DNA of 15,361 bases from an uncultured Enterobacter sp. (GTDB lineage: Bacteria; Pseudomonadota; Gammaproteobacteria; Enterobacterales; Enterobacteriaceae). Shown here piece by piece: positions 8,066 through 14,354 of the stretch. Positions within the stretch are counted from its first letter, which is position 1; the number at the start of each line of letters is the position of its first letter. A model generated the notes under the pieces. It saw only the letters and a program-made list of their open reading frames with translations. It made no database searches and had not been told where the DNA came from. Both the position numbers and the translations under genes were made by a program. The stretch lies in contig CAMKZP010000027.1 in NCBI GenBank assembly GCA_946477805.1, forward strand, positions 1 to 15,361, in the 5' to 3' direction.

Positions 8066-8371
8066 ATGATGATGAAGCGTGTAGCGTCACTCTTTCTGCT
8101 TGTCCTTCTCGCAGGATGCAGTGCATCGCGGGAAGCCCCTGAGCAAAAAGCGCAGCAGGGTAAAATCAGCCCGGAACGTTCACTGAACATGGAACAGCTC
8201 TGCAAGGATCGGGCGGCTCACCGCTACAATTCCGAGGTGCAGAAAATCAGCGTCACCGGGTTCGAGCGCTTCCGGGGCAGCTATGAGTTAAAGGGATCTA
8301 CCGCGCGTAAAGAAGGCTTTGTCTGCTCTTTTGACGCGGACGGCCAGTTTTTGCATCTCTCGATGCGCTAA
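8066..8371 (+). CDS. ysaB: Small lipoprotein YsaB
   Basis: YsaB is a conserved enterobacterial lipoprotein of unknown function. The 101-residue product starts with a short lipoprotein signal, MMMKRVASLFLLVLLAGC, whose lipobox LAGC places the acylated cysteine at C18. Serine at +2 predicts sorting to the outer membrane. The remainder is a small soluble domain ending in KEGFVCSFDADGQFLHLSMR, nearly identical to the C-terminus of E. coli YsaB. Three consecutive ATG codons (8066, 8069, 8072) follow a poor ribosome site, so the exact start is uncertain by two residues. The gene lies between divergent wecH and downstream glyQ, as in E. coli. It may be co-transcribed with glyQ or have its own transcript. 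Confidence 0.9.
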   Translation: MMMKRVASLFLLVLLAGCSASREAPEQKAQQGKISPERSLNMEQLCKDRAAHRYNSEVQKISVTGFERFRGSYELKGSTARKEGFVCSFDADGQFLHLSMR

Positions 8372-8391
8372 CCTGCTCGGATATTCAGCAA

Positions 8392-8413
8392 CCAGAGCGC
8401 TCAGGTGCTCTGG
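8392..8413 (+). other. Hairpin after ysaB
   Basis: CCAGAGC at 8392-8398 pairs with GCTCTGG at 8407-8413 around an 8-base loop. It is followed by GGTAAAACC rather than a T-run, so it is not a standard intrinsic terminator. It could be a 3' end processing structure of ysaB or part of the glyQ leader. Confidence 0.45.
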
Positions 8414-8483
8414 GGTAAAACCTTATTTCCCCAATTTTCCCTAAACAACCCCGTTTCGTACTGTATATCTTGCAGCCAGCGGG

Positions 8484-8489
8484 TATACT
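8484..8489 (+). promoter_or_regulatory. Candidate -10 element of the glyQS promoter
   Basis: TATACT at 8484-8489 is one mismatch from TATAAT and 44 bases before the glyQ start. The sequence 17 bases upstream (CTGTAT) is a poor -35. No T-box-like leader is present, as expected for a Gram-negative synthetase operon. Confidence 0.45.
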
Positions 8490-8532
8490 GATCCCTTCCA
8501 TTTAAAACCACACGTATCCAGCACGAAATACT

Positions 8533-9444
8533 ATGCAAAAGTTTGATACCAAGACCTTCCAGGGCCTGATCCTGACCTTACAGGATTACTGGGCTCGTCA
8601 GGGCTGCACCATTGTTCAACCTTTGGACATGGAAGTTGGCGCAGGCACCTCACACCCAATGACCAGCTTACGCGCGTTGGGGCCGGAGCCAATGGCGACC
8701 GCTTACGTGCAGCCATCCCGTCGTCCGACCGACGGCCGTTACGGCGAAAACCCGAACCGTCTGCAGCACTACTATCAGTTCCAGGTGGTGATTAAGCCAT
8801 CACCCGACAACATTCAGGAACTGTACCTCGGGTCACTGAAAGAGCTGGGTATGGACCCGACCATCCACGACATTCGCTTCGTGGAAGATAACTGGGAAAA
8901 CCCAACGCTGGGTGCCTGGGGTCTGGGCTGGGAAGTGTGGCTGAACGGTATGGAAGTGACTCAGTTCACCTACTTCCAGCAGGTAGGCGGTCTGGAATGT
9001 AAACCGATCACGGGTGAAATCACCTACGGTCTGGAACGTCTGGCGATGTACATTCAGGGCGTAGACAGCGTTTACGACCTGGTCTGGAGCGACGGCCCGC
9101 TGGGTAAAACCACCTACGGCGACGTGTTCCATCAGAACGAAGTGGAGCAATCCACCTATAACTTCGAATACGCGGACGTGGACTTCCTGTTCACCTGCTT
9201 CGAGCAGTACGAGAAAGAAGCCCAGCAGCTGCTGGCGCTGGAGACTCCGCTGCCGCTGCCTGCCTACGAGCGTATTCTGAAGGCCGCCCACAGCTTCAAC
9301 CTGCTGGACGCCCGTAAAGCGATCTCCGTGACTGAACGTCAGCGCTACATTCTGCGTATTCGTACCCTGACCAAAGCCGTTGCAGAAGCTTACTACGCGT
9401 CCCGTGAAGCCCTTGGCTTCCCGATGTGCAACCGAAACAAATAA
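8533..9444 (+). CDS. glyQ: Glycyl-tRNA synthetase alpha subunit GlyQ
   Basis: GlyQ is the catalytic subunit of the bacterial alpha2-beta2 glycyl-tRNA synthetase; it activates glycine with ATP and charges tRNA-Gly together with GlyS. It is essential. The 303-residue protein has the E. coli length and the class II synthetase fold specific to this family. Conserved stretches include LQDYWARQGCTIVQPLDMEVGAGTSHP, YVQPSRRPTDGRYGENPNRLQHYYQFQV (motif-2-like ATP and tRNA acceptor region), VTQFTYFQQVGG and ITYGLERLAMYIQGVDSVYDLVW (motif-3-like). The start at 8533 (MQKFDTKTFQ) matches the family, though the ribosome site is weak. glyS begins 9 bases after the glyQ stop, so the pair is one operon and probably coupled for 1:1 stoichiometry. 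Confidence 0.98.
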   Translation: MQKFDTKTFQGLILTLQDYWARQGCTIVQPLDMEVGAGTSHPMTSLRALGPEPMATAYVQPSRRPTDGRYGENPNRLQHYYQFQVVIKPSPDNIQELYLGSLKELGMDPTIHDIRFVEDNWENPTLGAWGLGWEVWLNGMEVTQFTYFQQVGGLECKPITGEITYGLERLAMYIQGVDSVYDLVWSDGPLGKTTYGDVFHQNEVEQSTYNFEYADVDFLFTCFEQYEKEAQQLLALETPLPLPAYERILKAAHSFNLLDARKAISVTERQRYILRIRTLTKAVAEAYYASREALGFPMCNRNK

Positions 9445-9453
9445 GAGGCGGCC

Positions 9454-11523
9454 ATGTCTGATAAAACTTTCCTGGTGGAAATCGGCACCGAAGAGCTGCC
9501 ACCAAAAGCCCTGCGCAGCCTGGCTGAATCTTTTGCTGCGAACGTCACTGCCGAGCTGGATAACGCTGGCCTGGCACACGGTAAAATTGAATGGTTTGCT
9601 GCCCCGCGCCGTCTGGCGCTGAAAGTGGCAAATCTGGCGGCGTCTCAGCCGGATCGTGAAGTGGAAAAACGTGGCCCCGCCATTGCTCAGGCGTTTGACG
9701 CTGAAGGCAAACCGAGCAAGGCAGCAGAAGGCTGGGCGCGCGGTTGCGGTATCACCGTTGACCAGGCCGAGCGTCTGACCACCGACAAAGGCGAGTGGCT
9801 GCTGTATCGCGCTCATGTGAAAGGCGAAAGCGCAGAAGCCCTGCTGCCGGACATGATTGCAACCTCACTGGCTAAGCTGCCCATTCCGAAGCTGATGCGC
9901 TGGGGCGCAAGCGACGTGCACTTCGTGCGTCCGGTTCACACCGTGACCCTGCTGCTGGGCGACACCGTTATTCCTGCCACCATTCTGGGCGTGGCGTCCG
10001 ATCGCGTGATCCGCGGCCACCGCTTTATGGGCGAGCCGGAGTTCACCATCGACAATGCCGATCAGTACCCACAGATCCTGCTGGAGCGCGGTAAAGTCAT
10101 TGCTGACTACGAACTGCGTAAAGCCAAAATCAAAGCGGACGCGGAAGAAGCCGCGCGTAAGATTGGCGGTAACGCTGATCTCAGCGAAAGCCTGCTGGAA
10201 GAAGTGACCTCTCTGGTTGAATGGCCGGTGGTGCTGACCGCGAAGTTCGAAGAGAAATTCCTGGCCGTTCCGGCTGAAGCGCTGGTGTACACCATGAAGG
10301 GTGACCAGAAGTACTTCCCGGTCTATGCCAACGACGGCAAGCTGCTGCCAAACTTCATCTTCGTGGCGAACATCGAATCAAAAGATCCGATCCAGATTAT
10401 CTCCGGTAACGAAAAAGTAGTGCGCCCACGCCTGGCGGATGCAGAGTTCTTCTTCAACACCGACCGTAAAAAGCGTCTGGAAGATAACCTGCCGCGTCTG
10501 CAGACCGTGCTGTTCCAGCAGCAGCTGGGCACGCTGCGCGACAAAACTGACCGCATTGCGGAGCTGTCCGGCTGGATCGCCCGTGAAATCGGTGCAGACG
10601 TTAACCACGCGACCCGCGCTGGCCTGCTGTCCAAGTGTGACCTGATGACCAACATGGTGTTCGAATTCACCGACACCCAGGGCGTAATGGGTATGCACTA
10701 CGCGCGTCATGACGGCGAAGCGGAAGACGTGGCCGTTGCCCTGAACGAGCAGTATCAGCCGCGCTTTGCGGGTGACGACCTGCCGTCTAACCCGGTTGCC
10801 TGCGCGGTGGCGATTGCCGACAAGATGGACACCCTGGCGGGTATCTTTGGTATCGGTCAGCACCCGAAAGGCGACAAAGACCCGTTTGCGCTGCGTCGTG
10901 CTGCGCTGGGCGTGCTGCGTATCATTGTTGAGAAAAACCTGAACCTCGATCTGCAGACCCTGACCGAAGAAGCGGTGCGTCTGTACGGCGACAAGCTGAC
11001 CAACGCGAACGTGGTGGACGACGTGATCGACTTCATGCTCGGCCGCTTCCGCGCGTGGTATCAGGACGAAGGCTACACCGTCGATACTATTCAGGCGGTT
11101 CTGGCGCGTCGCCCAACTCGTCCGGCAGATTTCGATGCACGTATGAAGGCGGTTTCCCACTTCCGCACACTGGAAGCGGCCTCAGCCCTGGCTGCGGCTA
11201 ACAAGCGTGTATCCAACATTCTGGCGAAGTCCGACGAAACGCTGAACGAGCGCGTGAACGCTGCGACCCTGAAAGAGCCGGAAGAGATCGCGCTGGCGAT
11301 GCAGGTTGTTGTGCTGCGCGACAAGCTCGAACCGTACTTCGCGGAAGGCCGTTACCAGGAAGCGCTGGTGGAGCTGGCCGAGCTGCGTGAGGTTATCGAC
11401 GCCTTCTTCGAGAAGGTGATGGTCAACGTGGAAGATAAAGAGCTGCGCATTAACCGCCTCTCTATGCTCGAAAAACTTCGCGAGCTGTTCCTGCGCGTGG
11501 CGGATATTTCGCTGCTGCAGTAA
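9454..11523 (+). CDS. glyS: Glycyl-tRNA synthetase beta subunit GlyS
   Basis: GlyS is the tRNA-binding subunit of the tetrameric glycyl-tRNA synthetase and completes the enzyme with GlyQ. The protein has 689 residues, the E. coli length. It starts MSDKTFLVEIGTEELPPKALRSL, the family N-terminus. The central region carries the conserved GDQKYFPVY and HYARHDGE segments and an HD-like region. The C-terminal part (from about residue 570, ARRPTRPADFDARMKAV to LRELFLRVADISLLQ) is the helical anticodon-binding type domain. The ATG at 9454 is preceded by AAGAGG at 9443-9448, overlapping the glyQ stop codon. A strong intrinsic terminator follows 27 bases after the stop. Codon use is that of a highly expressed gene. 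Nothing is missing or interrupted. Confidence 0.98.
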   Translation: MSDKTFLVEIGTEELPPKALRSLAESFAANVTAELDNAGLAHGKIEWFAAPRRLALKVANLAASQPDREVEKRGPAIAQAFDAEGKPSKAAEGWARGCGITVDQAERLTTDKGEWLLYRAHVKGESAEALLPDMIATSLAKLPIPKLMRWGASDVHFVRPVHTVTLLLGDTVIPATILGVASDRVIRGHRFMGEPEFTIDNADQYPQILLERGKVIADYELRKAKIKADAEEAARKIGGNADLSESLLEEVTSLVEWPVVLTAKFEEKFLAVPAEALVYTMKGDQKYFPVYANDGKLLPNFIFVANIESKDPIQIISGNEKVVRPRLADAEFFFNTDRKKRLEDNLPRLQTVLFQQQLGTLRDKTDRIAELSGWIAREIGADVNHATRAGLLSKCDLMTNMVFEFTDTQGVMGMHYARHDGEAEDVAVALNEQYQPRFAGDDLPSNPVACAVAIADKMDTLAGIFGIGQHPKGDKDPFALRRAALGVLRIIVEKNLNLDLQTLTEEAVRLYGDKLTNANVVDDVIDFMLGRFRAWYQDEGYTVDTIQAVLARRPTRPADFDARMKAVSHFRTLEAASALAAANKRVSNILAKSDETLNERVNAATLKEPEEIALAMQVVVLRDKLEPYFAEGRYQEALVELAELREVIDAFFEKVMVNVEDKELRINRLSMLEKLRELFLRVADISLLQ

Positions 11524-11546
11524 TGTGCCCGTTGTTACACGTGCTC

Positions 11547-11572
11547 AAAACCCGCTTCGGCGGGTTTTTTTA
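11547..11572 (+). terminator. Intrinsic terminator of glyQS
   Basis: CCCGC at 11551-11555, tetraloop TTCG, then GCGGG at 11560-11564, extended by AAAA/TTTT and followed by a seven-T run. The stable TTCG loop and T-run make this a textbook rho-independent terminator. Confidence 0.93.
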
Positions 11573-11582
11573 TGAGTCTTTT

Positions 11583-11612
11583 GTAGGCCGGATAAGCGCA
11601 GCGTCATCCGGC
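11583..11612 (+). repeat. REP palindrome downstream of glyS
   Basis: GCCGGAT at 11587-11593 pairs perfectly with ATCCGGC at 11606-11612 around the core AAGCGCAGCGTC. The flanking GTAG matches the classic enterobacterial REP, closer to the E. coli consensus than the two copies near xylB. It lies between the glyS terminator and a short minus-strand coding remnant, a usual place for REPs between converging 3' ends. Confidence 0.92.
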
Positions 11613-11616
11613 AGGT

Positions 11617-11715
11617 TTAGCCGATCGCGACTGTACCTTCATCCGTCTTCAGCCAGCGCGGCGCTTTCAGCGTATCGGCAAAGTCGCCGACCAGTTCGCA
11701 CAGCAAATCTTCCAT
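11617..11715 (-). pseudogene. Possible 3' remnant of a lost minus-strand gene (or 32-aa ORF)
   Basis: A minus-strand frame reads EDLLCELVGDFADTLKAPRWLKTDEGTVAIG and ends in TAA immediately beside the REP, where a real gene's 3' end would normally lie. Its codons look enterobacterial (GC-rich third positions: gtcggcgac, acgctgaaagcgccgcgctgg). The frame stays open up to about 11799, but that part passes through palindromic, repeat-like DNA and does not look coding. An internal ATG at 11715 would give 32 residues with no clear ribosome site. I do not recognise the family. It could be the tail of a decayed gene, a small protein, or chance. Confidence 0.35.
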
Positions 11716-11814
11716 TACGATCTCAGCGGGTGGTGGACTGAACAGAGTTAGCATTACCGGCCTTATCGGATACCGGCGCATTTTTCGATGCCCCTGCACA
11801 GCCCACCATTCCTA

Positions 11815-11894
11815 ACCCTCTCCCCGGAGGGGCGAGGGGATTGTTCACTGCGCGCATTATTTTGTGGGGAACCCTCTTTCCAAAGGGAGAGGGT
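11815..11894. repeat. Intergenic inverted-repeat element (MITE-like)
   Basis: ACCCTCTCCC at 11815-11824 and GGGAGAGGGT at 11885-11894 are perfect 10-bp inverted repeats bounding an 80-bp element. Inside are a CCCC-GGA-GGGG hairpin (from 11821) and a second ACCCTCTTT-type arm near 11870. Similar 'ccctctccc...gggagaggg' units are scattered between genes in Enterobacter, Klebsiella and relatives, as I recall. No transposase is present, so if mobile it would depend on one elsewhere. Confidence 0.6.
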
Positions 11895-11918
11895 GTATGA
11901 ATCGGCCAAAATTTAACC

Positions 11919-11948
11919 TTGAAATGGTCAACACATTACCGCTATCCT
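11919..11948 (+). promoter_or_regulatory. Candidate promoter of the ABC-F gene
   Basis: TTGAAA at 11919-11924 and TATCCT at 11943-11948 are separated by 18 bases, a reasonable sigma-70 pair. It would give a leader of about 120 bases before the ATG at 12075. Confidence 0.4.
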
Positions 11949-11988
11949 TACCCCCGTTAACTTTCTTCCGCTGGAGCGCCCCCCAAAA

Positions 11989-12026
11989 ATGAACAAACAC
12001 GACTGATGAATTTCGATCCTTGCTAA
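11989..12026 (+). other. Two tiny overlapping reading frames in the ABC-F leader
   Basis: ATG at 11989 reads MNKHD then stops at TGA 12004-12006. That stop overlaps a second ATG at 12006, which reads MNFDPC and stops at TAA 12024-12026. A GGAG lies at 11973-11976, 12 bases before the first ATG, which is rather far. Short leader peptides control some antibiotic-resistance ABC-F genes. Here, frames this short could be chance. Confidence 0.2.
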
Positions 12027-12074
12027 ACGCTACCGCGTCGGCAGGGGAGGTTTTGATTTCATTCAGGAGTGCTT

Positions 12075-13694
12075 ATGGCTCATTTTGCGCAGTCCCCCTC
12101 TTTTATTTTGCATCAGGTCACCTGTCAGTTTGCGACGGGCGATACCCTTTTTGGTCCGCTGAATTTAACTCTTGAACCTGCACTGTGCGCGCTGGTTGGC
12201 CGCAACGGCAGCGGAAAAACGCGTCTGCTGCGCCTGCTGGCAGGCCTTGATGAACCCGACGGCGGCCATATCGAGCGTTCAGGCACTCACGTCTATGTGG
12301 CGCAGCAGCACGATATTTCACCGCTGACCACGCTGGCGGAGCTACTCGGTTATGGCGCGGTTTTCGCAGCGCGTAAGCGGATCGACGACGGAGATTACCT
12401 GCCTGACGATCTCGACATCCTCGACGGCCGCTGGGATTTAGCAGAGCGGCTTGGCGAGGCGTTTATTCATGCGAAGCTCCCGCCGTTTGATCCTGACAGG
12501 CCAGCCATAGAATTCAGCGGCGGTGAACGTATCCGCGCGCTGCTGTGCGGGGCGTTTATGGCGAACGCCGATTTTCTGCTGCTGGACGAACCCACCAATC
12601 ATCTCGACAGACAGGGCCGCAGGTGGTTTTACGACCAGCTTACTCGCTTTCAGGGCGGCGTGCTGGTCGCCTCCCATGACCGTGAATTACTGGCGCAGGT
12701 GCCGCGCATTCTGGAACTGAGTGCTCATGGCCTGCGCAGCTACGGCGGAAATTATTCGGACTATCAAACTCAGCGTGATACCGAGCAGCAGGCCGCTCGC
12801 GCGGCGCTGGACCATGCGGCGACGGAGCGAAAGCGCACCCGCGCGCGCATGCAAAAAGAGCATGACGACAGCCAGCGGCGTTCGGCGAAAACGCTGCGTA
12901 CGGTCGACTCGCTGAATATTGCCTCGTTTGAGCGGGTCAAATATAAAGGCGCCGCTAAGGAGCGGATAAGTTCCTGGAATAAACAGCACAGCGACCAGAA
13001 CGCTGCGCTGAATGCCGCCGTCAATACGGCACGCGAGCGGGTAGAGCAAGATAACCCGGTGATGTTCACCCTGCCCGGCAGCCAGGTTGCGGAGGGGAAG
13101 CAGGTGCTGGTGCTGGACGAGCTGGTGATGCCGCATGGGGTGAACTCTCCCGTGAACTGGCGGATGGACGGGCCGATGCGCGTGGCGCTCAAAGGGCCGA
13201 ACGGCTGTGGGAAATCGACGCTGCTAAAGGTGATCCTCGGCGATATTGCGCCGCTGTCCGGCACATGCCACGTCCCGGTGACGTGCGCGTATCTCGATCA
13301 GCATCTTTCGCAACTGGACCTTACGCAGTCGGTGATGACCCATCTCAACCTGGGCAATACGCCGCTGGAAGAGGGCGTGCTGCGTACCCGTCTGGCGCAG
13401 CTTCAGCTTGGGGCAGATAAAATTATGCTGCCGCTTGCGGCACTGAGCGGAGGTGAGCGCCTGAAGGCTGCGCTGGCCTGCGTGCTGTGGCGGGAAGAGC
13501 CCGCGCAACTTTTGCTGCTCGACGAACCCACCAACCATCTCGATTTAGCCTCCGTGCAGGCGATTGAAGCGGCGCTGGCCGAATTTCCCGGCGCGCTGCT
13601 GGTGGTGTCACATGATGAGGTCTTTTTACGAGGGTTAACGTTGACGCATGAACTGGTGTGGGAAGAGGGGCGCTGGCGTGGTGAAAGCCTTTAA
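12075..13694 (+). CDS. ABC-F family ATPase of unknown specific role
   Basis: This soluble protein has two ATP-binding cassettes in one chain and no membrane segments, the ABC-F arrangement. ABC-F proteins act on the ribosome as translation factors or antibiotic protection factors. The 539-residue product has Walker A1 GRNGSGKT (42-49), signature FSGGE (147-151), Walker B1 FLLLDEP (167-173, E172) and H201. A charged helical linker spans about 233-335. The second cassette has Walker A2 GPNGCGKS (374-381), signature LSGGE (457-461), Walker B2 LLLLDEP (479-485, E484) and H513. All catalytic residues are intact. The linker is rich in R, K, Q and A (KRTRARMQKEHDD), as in the ribosome-contacting arm. 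It is not obviously Uup, EttA, YbiT or YheS, so I give no symbol. The ATG at 12075 follows AGGAG at 12065-12069. It stands alone, converging on yiaG. Confidence 0.9.
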   Translation: MAHFAQSPSFILHQVTCQFATGDTLFGPLNLTLEPALCALVGRNGSGKTRLLRLLAGLDEPDGGHIERSGTHVYVAQQHDISPLTTLAELLGYGAVFAARKRIDDGDYLPDDLDILDGRWDLAERLGEAFIHAKLPPFDPDRPAIEFSGGERIRALLCGAFMANADFLLLDEPTNHLDRQGRRWFYDQLTRFQGGVLVASHDRELLAQVPRILELSAHGLRSYGGNYSDYQTQRDTEQQAARAALDHAATERKRTRARMQKEHDDSQRRSAKTLRTVDSLNIASFERVKYKGAAKERISSWNKQHSDQNAALNAAVNTARERVEQDNPVMFTLPGSQVAEGKQVLVLDELVMPHGVNSPVNWRMDGPMRVALKGPNGCGKSTLLKVILGDIAPLSGTCHVPVTCAYLDQHLSQLDLTQSVMTHLNLGNTPLEEGVLRTRLAQLQLGADKIMLPLAALSGGERLKAALACVLWREEPAQLLLLDEPTNHLDLASVQAIEAALAEFPGALLVVSHDEVFLRGLTLTHELVWEEGRWRGESL

Positions 13695-13702
13695 AACACA
13701 AA

Positions 13703-13720
13703 CCCCCGCAAAGGCGGGGG
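13703..13720. terminator. Terminator hairpin between the ABC-F gene and yiaG
   Basis: CCCCCGC at 13703-13709, loop AAAG, GCGGGGG at 13714-13720. On the minus strand it is followed by TTTGTGTTTT, which suits termination of yiaG. On the plus strand no T-run follows, so for the ABC-F gene it would be only a 3' end block. Confidence 0.75.
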
Positions 13721-13735
13721 CGGTAACAAACTCTA

Positions 13736-14023
13736 CTACGCTATCTGCTTGCTGAGTGCCGGGTTGGCCTGAATCAGGCGCATCAGCTTTAGCTCGGTTG
13801 GCGTGGGCTTTTCACGTTTCGACTCCCACTCAAGCACCATGGCTACGCTGACACCCATTGCTCTGGCGAATTCATCATTTTTCAGCCCTGACCCTTTGCG
13901 CAATTGCTCAAATTCTGTAAAGGGATTGGGTTTTTGTTGCAGGGTAATCGCCTGCGGTACATCTTTAAAAATAATCTGTTCCAGGCTGCTCAGCAGCTCA
14001 AACTCAGGATCTTTATATTCCAT
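13736..14023 (-). CDS. yiaG: HTH-type transcriptional regulator YiaG
   Basis: YiaG is a small DNA-binding protein of the Xre / HigA-antitoxin-like helix-turn-helix family, whose target and role are not established as far as I know. The 95-residue product closely matches E. coli YiaG (MEYKDPEFELLSSLEQIIFKD; ending LKLMRLIQANPALSKQIA). The helix-turn-helix lies at about residues 39-75, with recognition-type sequence LKNDEFARAMGVSVAMVLEWESKREKPTPTE. The N-terminal 35 residues are extended and polar. The ATG at 14023 has AGAGGAG directly upstream. No toxin-like partner is adjacent: downstream is the convergent ABC-F gene and upstream is divergent yiaF. It is therefore best called an orphan regulator, not an antitoxin. 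The divergent layout with yiaF is kept from E. coli, and the intergenic region has inverted repeats that could be its operator. Confidence 0.93.
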   Translation of the reverse strand: MEYKDPEFELLSSLEQIIFKDVPQAITLQQKPNPFTEFEQLRKGSGLKNDEFARAMGVSVAMVLEWESKREKPTPTELKLMRLIQANPALSKQIA

Positions 14024-14184
14024 TGAGAACTCCTCTTAAATCACACACACGGATCAAGAACATCAGAGAGCCTGTTAAGAATAGTCCTTATTGCGCAACC
14101 AGGATCGTCACGCCTGTGATTAATTGTGCAGTAACGATCGCTTTACGCGTTTCAGCATCGGGAATAGTTATGCTAATTACCTGA

Positions 14185-14215
14185 TTAACACTGCTTCGGC
14201 TCCACCAGGTATAAT
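14185..14215 (+). promoter_or_regulatory. Candidate yiaF promoter
   Basis: TTAACA at 14185-14190 (5/6 match to the -35 consensus) and a perfect TATAAT at 14210-14215 with a 19-base spacer. Transcription would start near 14222, leaving a leader of about 130 bases before yiaF. Confidence 0.55.
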
Positions 14216-14306
14216 TTTGTAAATGCTTAGAAATAAAACGGGAATGGCCGTTTTGCATGAAAAGAGTATCTTGCCGGGCTGACCTGGACTATTCTTGTGA
14301 GCGTCG

Positions 14307-14335
14307 GGCACGCGTGTGCCGGTGTGCGCTTTTTT
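14307..14335 (+). promoter_or_regulatory. Mutually exclusive hairpins with T-run in the yiaF leader
   Basis: GGCAC at 14307-14311 pairs with GTGCC at 14316-14320. An alternative stem overlaps it: GCG at 14312-14314 with CGC at 14327-14329, continued by four G-U wobble pairs, and followed directly by six T's at 14330-14335. The layout resembles an attenuator. The wobble-rich stem is weak, so this is a hypothesis. Confidence 0.25.
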
Positions 14336-14354
14336 GGGTGAAAGGAGTATTAAA

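Larger units (their letters stand above)
11524..12074. other. Long intergenic region between glyS and the ABC-F gene
   Basis: This 551-base stretch contains, in order, the glyQS terminator, a REP, the minus-strand coding remnant, and a small palindromic patch at about 11757-11778 (ACCGG...CCGGC around TATCGGATA). These are followed by an inverted-repeat element at 11815-11894 and a presumed promoter and leader for the ABC-F gene. In E. coli this position holds hokA, an insertion sequence and cspA; none is here. Confidence 0.8.
14024..14354. promoter_or_regulatory. Divergent yiaG / yiaF control region
   Basis: The 331-base gap holds no plausible gene. It carries a strong sigma-70-like promoter toward yiaF, an 11-bp inverted repeat (AAGAATAGTCC at 14077-14087 and GGACTATTCTT at 14286-14296), a third AATAGT at 14163-14168, and a GC-rich structured segment with six T's just before yiaF. 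The yiaG promoter is not clear. Confidence 0.6.

Noticed and set aside
8392..8413. Intrinsic terminator after ysaB
   Set aside because: The stem is good but no T-run follows on either strand, so it is listed only as a hairpin.
8833..9816. Open minus-strand frame of 327 codons across glyQ and glyS
   Set aside because: It is antisense to two unmistakable full-length genes; long antisense frames are common in GC-rich, codon-biased genes. No independent ribosome site or recognisable domain.
10378..11160. Open minus-strand frame of 260 codons inside glyS
   Set aside because: Shadow of glyS codon bias; nothing recognisable in the translation.
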